From assembly GCA_004553405.1 (NCBI GenBank), contig SFLO01000031.1, positions 1 to 7,466 of the forward strand: 7,466 bases of DNA, written 5' to 3'. Each line of letters starts with the position of its first letter. The first letter of the stretch is position 1. Of the stretch, positions 1 to 5,342 are shown piece by piece. Under the pieces are notes generated by a model that saw nothing but the letters and a program-made list of their open reading frames with translations, had not been told where the DNA came from and did no database searches. This stretch comes from Coriobacteriaceae bacterium. Lineage in GTDB: Bacteria; Actinomycetota; Coriobacteriia; Coriobacteriales; QAMH01. Position numbers and translations under genes: made by a program.

Positions 1-1163
1 ATCTGCTCGTCGTCGTCGACGTCGAAGGCGCCCACGCCCTTCATGAAGGCGTATTCCGCCGGCAGGCCGGCCGCCACGCTGCAGCCGAAGTCGCGCCTCC
101 ACTGGCGCTTGTCGAGCCTCAGGCCGAAGAGCTGCATCATGAAGCGGTAGCGCATGAGGTCGCGCTTGTTGAAGGTGGTGGCGCCCATGATGCTCATGTC
201 GCCGCGCTTGATGCACTCGTCGTACTCGCGCAGCGAGAAGCTGTTGATGTAGTAGGTGCCGTTGAGCAGGGTCATGCCGCCGCTGCCGATGGCGGGGTAC
301 TCCTCGTAGTCGACGATGTACTCGTCGATCATGGACTGCTGGGCCGTGTTGAAGGTCCAGCAGCTGCCGAAGGTGAAGGGGGCGTCGTCGCCTTCGGTGA
401 GGCCCTTGCAGATGATCTCGTAGAAGCGCTGCTCGCGGCTGTAGTCGACCTTGCCCACGGTGGCTGCCAGGCTGCGCTCGACGGCGGGGCTCGCCATCAG
501 CGGGTAGAAGGTGGTCTGGTTGCAGTGGCTTTCCATGATGTAGGCCATGTCGCGGATGAGCATGTCCTCGGTCTGCGCGGGGAAGTTGAAGATCATGTCG
601 ACGTTGAGGCTCTTGAAGATCTTGGCGTCTGCGCAGGAGCGGATGCGCTCGAGGATGGTGTCTGCGTCTCCGTACTTCTCAAAGCGGTCCATCTGCTTGA
701 GCAGGCCGTTGTCGAAGCTCTGCACGCCCACGCTCAGGCGCTGCACCATGCCCTGCAGCTGCTCGAGGTGGCTGGGAATCAGGTGGTTGGGGTTGGTTTC
801 GCTCGAGACCTCTTGGATGTCGAAGAGGTAGCGCGCCTGGCGGATGGTTTCGGCCAGCTCGTCCATGAGGATGGTGGGGGTGCCGCCGCCGACGTACATG
901 CTGTCGAAGTTGTAGCCCATATCTGCCAGCATGCGCATCTCTGTGCGCAGGTTGTCGAAGTAGGCGCGGGCCTTGTCTTCCTGGAAGGGGAAGCGGTTGA
1001 AGCTGCAGTAGGGGCACAGGCGCTCGCAGAAGGGCACGTGCGCGTAGAGCATGTAGCGCTGGCCGGGGTTGGGGCCGGGCAGCTTGCCCTGGGCGGGCTT
1101 CATGTCGAGGTAATGGCTGTTCATGACCTTGACGACGTTGGAGAGCAGGCGTTCGGAAAGCAT
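1..1163 (-). CDS. Radical SAM protein, HemW/HemN (coproporphyrinogen III oxidase-like) family, 3' end outside window
   Basis: The reading frame starts at the ATG at 1163-1161 and stays open to the window edge, giving 387 codons with no stop. A GGAGT ribosome site lies just upstream. The protein has the radical SAM cluster motif C46-x3-C50-x2-C53 in HVPFCERLCPYCSFNRF, which binds a [4Fe-4S] cluster that cleaves S-adenosylmethionine. It also has the SAM-binding glycine motif GGGTPT (92-97), an ETNPNHL segment (122-128) and SVGVQSF (144-150), all typical of the HemN/HemW superfamily. A HemN C-terminal-like segment (FNKRDLMRYRFMMQLFGLRL) lies near residue 350. The residue two after C53 is Phe; true HemN oxidases carry a fourth Cys there, so this is closer to HemW-type heme chaperones or related anaerobic enzymes. 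The exact substrate cannot be read from sequence. It follows the 1200-1856 gene with a 36-bp gap, so the two are probably co-transcribed. Confidence 0.88.
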   Translation of the reverse strand, partial: MLSERLLSNVVKVMNSHYLDMKPAQGKLPGPNPGQRYMLYAHVPFCERLCPYCSFNRFPFQEDKARAYFDNLRTEMRMLADMGYNFDSMYVGGGTPTILMDELAETIRQARYLFDIQEVSSETNPNHLIPSHLEQLQGMVQRLSVGVQSFDNGLLKQMDRFEKYGDADTILERIRSCADAKIFKSLNVDMIFNFPAQTEDMLIRDMAYIMESHCNQTTFYPLMASPAVERSLAATVGKVDYSREQRFYEIICKGLTEGDDAPFTFGSCWTFNTAQQSMIDEYIVDYEEYPAIGSGGMTLLNGTYYINSFSLREYDECIKRGDMSIMGATTFNKRDLMRYRFMMQLFGLRLDKRQWRRDFGCSVAAGLPAEYAFMKGVGAFDVDDDEQ

Positions 1164-1199
1164 GTGACTCCTTGCTGTGGGCGGGTGCGGGTACCGGGC

Positions 1200-1856
1200 T
1201 TAGCGGAAGAAGAGGAACCAGACGAAGGCGGCCACGACGGCGATCGCGCCCACGTAGAAGAGGACGGTGCCGGCCCAGCAGCCCGGGTTGTTGTTGGCGC
1301 CGGCCACGATCATGGCCTCGGTGGCGGTGCGCTCCTTCTTGTAGTAGACCTCGCCCTTGGGAAGCTTGGGGTAGGGGGTCTTCTTGAGGCGGGTGTAGAG
1401 CGTGGGGTCTTCCAGGGCCTCTTCGATGAGCTTGGGGTTGAGGCGGATGTCCGGGCGCTCGCCCTTCCCGATGCGCTCGGCCACGCCCTTCACAAAGGGC
1501 TCAAGGGCGGCGGCGTACTGGGGCTCGCAGGCGATGAGCGCGACCTCGAGCCAGTAGCTCACATCGCTGTTGTAGCCCACGGCGCTGCAGACCACGCGGA
1601 TGGTCCAGCCCTTCTCTGCGAGCCTGCAGAAGCGGGTGACCTGGTTGGCGGGCAGGAAGCCGGCGACCTCGCCGCCTGCGCTGCTCACGATGCCGATGGG
1701 GTAGTCCTTACCCCTTTCGGAGACGTAGCTGTCTGTGCTGAAGGCCAGCTCTGCTCCCACGGCGTAGGCCTCGCCCTTGATGGTGCTGCTGCGGTCTCCG
1801 CAGGTCTTGTCCAGGCGGGCGTAGGTTGCAAAGAAGATGTGGTCTGTCTGGGCCAT
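1200..1856 (-). CDS. Hypothetical protein with possible HIRAN-like domain and C-terminal membrane anchor
   Basis: This 218-aa protein is not one I recognise by name. The start is the ATG at 1856-1854, preceded by an AGGA ribosome site; the stop is TAA. There is no signal peptide. Residues about 28-110 (GAELAFSTDSYV, YPIGIVSSAGGEVAGFLPANQ, then a segment ending LAEKGWTIRVV and YWLEVALIA) resemble the layout of HIRAN domains: a beta-rich module with a G-x-LP motif, then a helix and a closing strand. HIRAN domains are known in DNA-processing proteins, but this match is by eye only. Residues 137-180 are charged and likely helical. Residues about 196-216 are one hydrophobic segment followed by a final Arg, which suggests a tail-anchored protein with its bulk in the cytoplasm. 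It is the first gene of a probable two-gene operon with the radical SAM gene. Nothing else shows how the two might work together. Confidence 0.82.
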   Translation of the reverse strand: MAQTDHIFFATYARLDKTCGDRSSTIKGEAYAVGAELAFSTDSYVSERGKDYPIGIVSSAGGEVAGFLPANQVTRFCRLAEKGWTIRVVCSAVGYNSDVSYWLEVALIACEPQYAAALEPFVKGVAERIGKGERPDIRLNPKLIEEALEDPTLYTRLKKTPYPKLPKGEVYYKKERTATEAMIVAGANNNPGCWAGTVLFYVGAIAVVAAFVWFLFFR

Positions 1857-1887
1857 GGAAATCCTCGCTTTCAGGGTGTGAAGAAGG

Positions 1888-1917
1888 ATTATAGGGCTAG
1901 TTTCGGCAGTTTTTCAG
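1888..1917 (-). promoter_or_regulatory. Promoter for the 1856-1 minus-strand operon
   Basis: On the minus strand a perfect TATAAT -10 box lies at 1893-1888. A CTGAAA hexamer (four of six matches to TTGACA) lies 18 nt upstream at 1917-1912. The predicted start near 1881 leaves a leader of about 25 nt to the ATG at 1856. It lies back to back with the tRNA-Leu promoter. Confidence 0.65.
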
Positions 1918-1919
1918 AA

Positions 1920-1954
1920 TTGACACTTGCGCAGGCGCAGGAAGCTGGTATTAT
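1920..1954 (+). promoter_or_regulatory. Promoter region of tRNA-Leu
   Basis: On the plus strand a TATTAT -10 box lies at 1949-1954, about 27 nt before the mature tRNA. A TTGCGC hexamer at 1927-1932 gives a 16-nt spacer. A perfect TTGACA is also present at 1920-1925, but 23 nt away, which is too far for a usual sigma-70 type promoter. Which hexamer acts as the -35 element is uncertain. Confidence 0.55.
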
Positions 1955-1980
1955 TCCGTCTTGCGCATCGAGCGCGTCAC

Positions 1981-2066
1981 GCGGGCGTGGCGGAATGGCA
2001 GACGCGCATGGTTCAGGTCCATGTGGGGGCAACCCCGTGGAGGTTCAACTCCTCTCGCCCGCACCA
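1981..2066 (+). tRNA. tRNA-Leu (anticodon CAG)
   Basis: This 86-nt gene folds as a class II tRNA. The acceptor stem is GCGGGCG (1981-1987) with CGCCCGC (2056-2062). The D stem is GCG/CGC (1990-1992, 2003-2005). The anticodon stem is CATGG/CCATG around the loop TTCAGGT, placing the anticodon CAG at 2014-2016; it reads CUG leucine codons. A long variable arm (2024-2038) with a GGGG/CCCC stem is typical of leucine tRNAs. The T arm is GGAGG-TTCAACT-CCTCT with one G-T wobble pair. The discriminator is A2063, as expected for leucine, and CCA (2064-2066) is encoded in the gene. CUG is a major leucine codon in this GC-rich window. Confidence 0.96.
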
Positions 2067-2078
2067 TTCAAACTCAGG

Positions 2079-2103
2079 TGGCTCCCAGACGGGGGCCATT
2101 TTT
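2079..2103 (+). terminator. Rho-independent terminator after tRNA-Leu
   Basis: TGGCTCCC (2079-2086) pairs with GGGGGCCA (2091-2098), with one T-G wobble, around the loop AGAC. Five T residues (2099-2103) follow. It lies 12 nt after the tRNA's CCA end and would stop plus-strand transcription before it runs antisense into serS. Confidence 0.85.
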
Positions 2104-2134
2104 GTTTCTCCCGACAGCTTCAAAAGACAGCCGC

Positions 2135-2169
2135 AAAAAAGGAGGCCGGCCCGCGAGGGACCGGCCTCC
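2135..2169 (-). terminator. Rho-independent terminator after serS
   Basis: GGAGGCCGG (2141-2149) pairs with CCGGCCTCC (2161-2169). The stem is extended by CCC/GGG with one bulged base around a 4-nt loop at 2153-2156. Read on the minus strand, six T residues follow (2140-2135). The hairpin begins about 25 nt after the serS stop and faces the tRNA-Leu terminator, so both converging units are closed off. Confidence 0.9.
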
Positions 2170-2194
2170 TGTGCGCTCAGGGCGAGACCGCGGC

Positions 2195-3466
2195 TTAGAA
2201 GCCCTCGATCACATCGCAGCCCATGTAGGGGCGCAGGGCCTCGGGCACGGTGATGGTGCCGTCTGCGTTCTGGTAGTTCTCGATGACGGCGGCCATGGTG
2301 CGGCCCACGGCCAGGCCGGAGCCGTTGAGGGTGTGGGCAAAGTGCTTCTTGCCTTCGGCATCCTTGTACTTGATGTTGGCGCGGCGTGCCTGGAAGTCGC
2401 CGCAGTTGGAGCAGCTGGAGATCTCCTTGTAGGCGTTGTAGCTGGGCAGCCACACCTCGAGGTCGTAGGTCTGGCGGGCAGAGAAGCCGATGTCGCCGGT
2501 GCACAGGCTGATGACGCGGTAGGGGAGGCCCAGGCCCTGGAGCACGAGCTCTGCCTCATAGGTCATGTCCTCGAGCTCGGCGTCGGACTCCTCCGGCTTG
2601 GCGAAGCGCACCATCTCGACCTTGTCGAACTGATGGGCGCGGATCAGGCCGCGGGTATCGCGGCCAGCGGAGCCGGCCTCCTCGCGGAAGCAGGGGGTGT
2701 AGCCGCAGTAGCGGAAGGGGAGCTCTGCGCCTTCGAGCAGCTCGTCGCGGTGCAGGTTGGTGAGCTGGACCTCTGCGGTGGGGATGAGGTAGAGGCCCTC
2801 GGTGGTCTTGAAGAGGTCCTCTTCGAACTTGGGCAGCTGGCCGGTGCCGGTGAGGGTGTCCTTGTTAGCCAGGGAGGGGACCCAGAACTCGGTGGCGCCG
2901 CGGTCCAGGTGGACGTCGAGCATGTAGTTGATGAGGGCGCGCTCGAGGCGGGCACCCTTGCCCTTCAGCACAGAGAAGCGGCTGTGGGCCAGCTTGACGC
3001 CGCGCTCGAAGTCGATGATGCCCAGCTCGGGGCCGAGGTCCCAGTGGGGCTTGAAGTCGAAGTCGAACTCGCGGGGGGTGCCCCAGCGGCGGACCTCGGG
3101 GTTGTCATCCTCGCTGGCGCCCACGGGGGTCTTCTCGGAGCACATGTTGGGCACGCTCATGGCCAGGGCCTTGAGCTGGGCGTCGATTTCGGCCTGCTGT
3201 GCGTCGAGCTCGGCGATCTTGTCGCCCACCAGGCGCATGGCCTCCTTCTTGGCCTCTGCCTCCTCCTTCTGGCCGGCCTTCATCATGGCACCGATCTCCT
3301 TGGAGGCGGTATTGCGCTCGGCCTTGAGGGCCTCGACCTGGCCGATGATCTCGCGGCGCTTGGCGTCTGTGTCGAGGAAGACGTTGATGTCCCACTTGTT
3401 GTTGCGGTTCTTGCAGTTTTCCGCGACCTTCTCGGGGTTCTCGCGGATAAAGCGAATGTCGAGCAT
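2195..3466 (-). CDS. serS: Seryl-tRNA synthetase
   Basis: Cytoplasmic class II aminoacyl-tRNA synthetase that charges tRNA-Ser (and tRNA-Sec where present) with serine using ATP. The 423-aa product matches the usual bacterial length of about 425. The start is the ATG at 3466-3464 ([14 protein letters not shown]), with GGAGG five nt upstream; a longer open frame to 3616 has no such support. Residues about 28-105 form the N-terminal coiled-coil arm that contacts the long variable arm of tRNA-Ser. The catalytic core has motif 1 around 172-196, the TAE serine-pocket triplet at 230-232, motif 2 with FREE at 260-263 followed by [16 protein letters not shown], and motif 3 with GLAVGR near 384-389. 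The gene ends in its own terminator and seems monocistronic. Its leader is short (about 40 nt), leaving no room for a T-box. Confidence 0.97.
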   Translation of the reverse strand: MLDIRFIRENPEKVAENCKNRNNKWDINVFLDTDAKRREIIGQVEALKAERNTASKEIGAMMKAGQKEEAEAKKEAMRLVGDKIAELDAQQAEIDAQLKALAMSVPNMCSEKTPVGASEDDNPEVRRWGTPREFDFDFKPHWDLGPELGIIDFERGVKLAHSRFSVLKGKGARLERALINYMLDVHLDRGATEFWVPSLANKDTLTGTGQLPKFEEDLFKTTEGLYLIPTAEVQLTNLHRDELLEGAELPFRYCGYTPCFREEAGSAGRDTRGLIRAHQFDKVEMVRFAKPEESDAELEDMTYEAELVLQGLGLPYRVISLCTGDIGFSARQTYDLEVWLPSYNAYKEISSCSNCGDFQARRANIKYKDAEGKKHFAHTLNGSGLAVGRTMAAVIENYQNADGTITVPEALRPYMGCDVIEGF

Positions 3467-3511
3467 GATTCCTCCAGCTTGTTCGCTTGGTGCTGTCGAT
3501 TTTGCGTTGCA

Positions 3512-3540
3512 AGTATAGCGCTCGCAGGAAGGAAGGCCTG
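3512..3540 (-). promoter_or_regulatory. Probable serS promoter
   Basis: On the minus strand a TATACT -10 box lies at 3517-3512. The hexamer 17 nt upstream (3540-3535, CAGGCC) is a poor -35. A start near 3505 would leave a leader of about 40 nt. It lies back to back with the promoter for the 3631 gene. Confidence 0.45.
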
Positions 3541-3564
3541 TTGGGGCTCGGTTTGCGGTACTAT
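3535..3564 (+). promoter_or_regulatory. Probable promoter of the small membrane protein / lipoprotein cassette
   Basis: On the plus strand a TACTAT -10-like box lies at 3559-3564. No good -35 is visible: the hexamer at 18-nt spacing (3535-3540) is GGCCTG, the same 6 bp that would serve the serS promoter. A start near 3571 would leave a leader of about 60 nt. Confidence 0.35.
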
Positions 3565-3630
3565 TCGCAAGATATCGGCATGTGGCAGCGGGTCCCAGGG
3601 GCACCGCAGCGCGCACACAAAGGAACGCAC

Positions 3631-3873
3631 ATGTGGGATTTCCTCAACAGCCTGCAGGAGGGCACCATCCTCAACGGGCTCTTCGACAAGTTCGGCCTCA
3701 CCGGCGGCGTGATGATCGTCTTGGGGGTGGGCCTGCTCATCTTCTTCATCGTGGCTGTCGTGGCCGAGCGCAAGACGCGCATCCTCTTCCCCGACCGCAA
3801 GAAGCGCCCGGGCGATGATGACGGTTTCTTGAACTTCGACGATGACGACGACGAGGACGAGGACGCCAAGTAG
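3631..3873 (+). CDS. Small single-pass membrane protein with acidic C-terminal tail
   Basis: This 80-aa protein is not assigned to a named family. The ATG at 3631 is preceded by AAAGGA with suitable spacing; the frame is open back to 3487 but that region holds promoter-like sequence and no ribosome site. Residues 1-24 ([21 protein letters not shown]) look like an amphipathic segment. Residues about 26-45 ([19 protein letters not shown]) are one membrane helix. A basic stretch follows ([15 protein letters not shown], 46-60), so by the positive-inside rule the C-terminus should be cytoplasmic. The last 20 residues are nearly all Asp and Glu. The lipoprotein gene begins 45 bp downstream and is probably co-transcribed. 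The function is unknown; the acidic tail could bind cations or a basic partner, but this is speculation. Confidence 0.8.
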   Translation: MWDFLNSLQEGTILNGLFDKFGLTGGVMIVLGVGLLIFFIVAVVAERKTRILFPDRKKRPGDDDGFLNFDDDDDEDEDAK

Positions 3874-3918
3874 AATCGGTGCAGGGCACACGGCCCGCCG
3901 AGCACGAAGGAGGCGCAC

Positions 3919-4317
3919 ATGAAACTCAAGGCAATCGCAGCAGGCGCATCCGCACTGGCCCTCACAGCCTGCCTGATGGGCGCAGCCGGCTGCTCCGGCA
4001 GCGCAGACGCCAAGGACCTCCAGGGCGTGTGGAGTGTCGAGGGGTCCAACCCCACCGTTACCGTCGTCTTCACGGCAGACAAGTGGAAGCTGGCCACCGG
4101 CCTCACCTACGACTACACGATCGACGCCAAGGGCAAGGTCATCAGCTACAGCGTCGACGGCATGAGCGGCTCGAGCACCTACGAGTTCAGCGAGGACAGG
4201 AAGACCCTCACGCTCACCGAGGATGCCGGCAACGGCGAGACAAAGAAGACGGTTTTCGATAAAGTGTCTGGCGACACGCAAGCCGAGCCCACGGTCGGCG
4301 GGGACTCCGCAGAGTAG
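3919..4317 (+). CDS. Small secreted lipoprotein, lipocalin-like beta-rich (DUF5640-like?)
   Basis: This is a 132-aa predicted lipoprotein. A strong AAGGAGG ribosome site (3907-3913) lies five nt before the ATG. The N-terminus is a signal peptide (MKLKAIAAGASALALTAC) with two possible lipobox cysteines: C18 in LTAC, the best consensus match, and C25 in AAGC. Either way the mature protein would be lipid-anchored on the outer face of the membrane. After a short Ser/Ala linker the body (residues about 33-118) alternates short polar and hydrophobic stretches: LQGVWSVEG, TVTVVFTADKW, YDYTIDAKGKVISYSV, STYEFSEDRKTLTLTED. This resembles the small lipocalin-like lipoproteins common in Gram-positive gut bacteria. 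The family call is by eye only and the ligand, if any, is unknown. It is the second gene after the acidic-tailed membrane protein, and the SRP RNA begins 34 bp downstream. Confidence 0.85.
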   Translation: MKLKAIAAGASALALTACLMGAAGCSGSADAKDLQGVWSVEGSNPTVTVVFTADKWKLATGLTYDYTIDAKGKVISYSVDGMSGSSTYEFSEDRKTLTLTEDAGNGETKKTVFDKVSGDTQAEPTVGGDSAE

Positions 4318-4351
4318 GGCTGGCGGCGCGCAAGCGCAAACCCGGTGCACC

Positions 4352-4460
4352 GAGTGCGCCGTATGGGACTGGGCGGCATCACACCTCGAACCTGGTCAGG
4401 ACGGGGACGTAGCAGCCATAAGGGGCCTCTGGTGGGTGCCCACTCCCATACGGCGCACTC
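4352..4460 (+). ncRNA. ffs: Bacterial small signal recognition particle RNA (4.5S RNA)
   Basis: This RNA pairs with Ffh to form the signal recognition particle, which targets nascent membrane proteins to the membrane. The conserved apical domain is present: CCTGGTCAGG (4391-4400), a 3-bp ACG/CGT stem capped by the GNRA tetraloop GGGA (4404-4407), then AGCAGCCATAAGG (4411-4423). The two sides form the asymmetric internal loop that Ffh recognises. The ends close in a perfect 17-bp helix, 4352-4368 with 4444-4460, and inner pairs such as GGGC/GCCC (4371-4374, 4438-4441) extend the rod. At about 109 nt it is the short type without an Alu domain. Exact ends are estimated from the closing helix. 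I see no convincing promoter in the 34 bp after the lipoprotein stop, so it may be processed from the upstream transcript or use a weak promoter inside that gene. The dnaX gene lies just beyond, a familiar neighbourhood. Confidence 0.93.
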
Positions 4461-4466
4461 TTTTTT
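4444..4466 (+). terminator. SRP RNA 3' end and terminator
   Basis: The 3' arm of the 17-bp closing helix (4444-4460) is followed directly by six T residues (4461-4466), so the end of the RNA appears to double as its terminator. The dedA stop lies 12 nt further on, on the other strand. Confidence 0.6.
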
Positions 4467-4478
4467 GCGTTTGGGCTG

Positions 4479-5135
4479 TTAGGCAGACTTCTTCTTGCCG
4501 AGAGCCGCCTTGGCCAGGCCGAAGGCCGTGGGCAGGAAGCTGATCACCACGATGCCGATGATGACGAGCTCGAAGTGCTCCACCACGAAGGGCACGTTGC
4601 CGAAGAAGTAGCCCAGCAGGGTGAACACGCAGACCCAGCACACGCCGCCGAGCACGTTGAAGAGCGTGAAGCGCCCGAAGTGCATGCCGCCCATGCCCGC
4701 CAGGAAGGGGGCGAAGGTGCGGATGATGGGGAAGAAGCGCGTGAGGAAGACGGCGAAGTTGCCGTACTTGTCGAGCATGGCCTGGGTCTTCTCGAGGCGC
4801 TCCGGGGTGAGGGCCTTGACCTTGCCGCTCTTGATGATGGCCTCGCCCGCCTTGCGGCCGATCCAGTAGTTTGACGTGTTGCCCAGGACCGCGGCGATGC
4901 ACATGAGCGTGATGGCAACCCCCAGGTTGAGGCCGCCGCCGTCTGCGCAGAAGATGCCCATGCAGAAGAGCAGGGAGTCGCCCGGGAGGAAGGGCGTCAC
5001 GACCAGGCCCGTCTCGATGAAGATGATGAGGAAGAGCGGCGAGTAGACCCACACGGGGCCCAGCTGGACGATCCACTGGGCGATGAAGGTGCGGGGGTCT
5101 TGCAGCAGCGCGATGATGAAGTGGACGAACTCCAT
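4479..5135 (-). CDS. DedA family membrane protein
   Basis: This 218-aa integral membrane protein of the DedA (VTT/SNARE-associated) superfamily is near the usual length of about 220. Family members are linked to lipid-carrier flipping, proton-motive-force homeostasis and resistance to membrane stress. The start is the ATG at 5135-5133 (MEFVHFIIALL) with GAGAGGA just upstream; the frame extends to 5168 but without a ribosome site. Signature elements are visible: FIETGLVVTPFLPGDSLLF (39-57), with E41 and D53 matching the acidic residues known to matter in E. coli YqjA, and TRFFPIIRTFAPFLAGMGGM further on, with the two conserved arginines. Several hydrophobic segments and a basic C-terminus (LGKKKSA) complete the fold. 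It converges on the SRP RNA, and I see no terminator of its own. The substrate cannot be assigned. Confidence 0.92.
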   Translation of the reverse strand: MEFVHFIIALLQDPRTFIAQWIVQLGPVWVYSPLFLIIFIETGLVVTPFLPGDSLLFCMGIFCADGGGLNLGVAITLMCIAAVLGNTSNYWIGRKAGEAIIKSGKVKALTPERLEKTQAMLDKYGNFAVFLTRFFPIIRTFAPFLAGMGGMHFGRFTLFNVLGGVCWVCVFTLLGYFFGNVPFVVEHFELVIIGIVVISFLPTAFGLAKAALGKKKSA

Positions 5136-5166
5136 GGGTTCCTCTCGGACGGGTGCGTGACGTCTC

Positions 5167-5172
5167 ACTATG
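5167..5172 (-). promoter_or_regulatory. Possible -10 box for dedA
   Basis: On the minus strand CATAGT lies at 5172-5167, about 32 nt before the dedA ATG. No recognisable -35 hexamer lies at the right distance, so this is weak. Confidence 0.3.
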
Positions 5173-5240
5173 CCGCATGCGGGCGGGACGGGGCAGGGGC
5201 CTCACAAAATCTTTGCATACCCGTTACCGTGGGCGCCGGC

Positions 5241-5253
5241 GGCAATCATTGCC
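5241..5253. promoter_or_regulatory. 13-bp perfect inverted repeat between dedA and dnaX
   Basis: GGCAAT-C-ATTGCC is a perfect palindrome with 6-bp arms and a single central base. It sits in the divergent region between dedA and dnaX, where an operator for either gene could lie. No regulator is encoded nearby and chance occurrence cannot be excluded. Confidence 0.3.
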
Positions 5254-5285
5254 CAAGCGCGGGCGCGCGCGGGCCGCTGTGCGGG

Positions 5286-5291
5286 TATCAT
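5286..5291 (+). promoter_or_regulatory. Possible -10 box for dnaX
   Basis: TATCAT lies 51 nt before the dnaX ATG in an otherwise very GC-rich stretch and is the only AT-rich hexamer at a sensible distance. No clear -35 element precedes it. Confidence 0.35.
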
Positions 5292-5342
5292 CGGGTGCGG
5301 CAGCAAGGGGCCCGCGCGCCCCGCACGTACCAAGGAGCGTCG

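Noticed and set aside
525..2198. A 557-codon open frame on the plus strand
   Set aside because: It runs antisense to the radical SAM and HIRAN-like genes and across the tRNA, has low-complexity Val/Ala/Glu/His composition and no ribosome site. It is a GC-rich shadow frame.
3467..3511. T-box riboswitch before serS
   Set aside because: The leader is only about 40 nt from the likely -10 box to the ATG, far too short, and no T-box sequence is visible.
3467..3616. N-terminal extension of SerRS to 3616
   Set aside because: The extension lacks a ribosome site and covers the promoter region; the start at 3466 has GGAGG and gives the family's standard N-terminus.
1961..3712. A 583-codon plus-strand open frame
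   Set aside because: It covers tRNA-Leu and both terminators and is antisense to the whole of serS, whose protein motifs are unmistakable.
3283..4350. A 355-codon minus-strand open frame
   Set aside because: It overlaps two well-supported plus-strand genes and part of serS in another frame, and its composition is that of a shadow.
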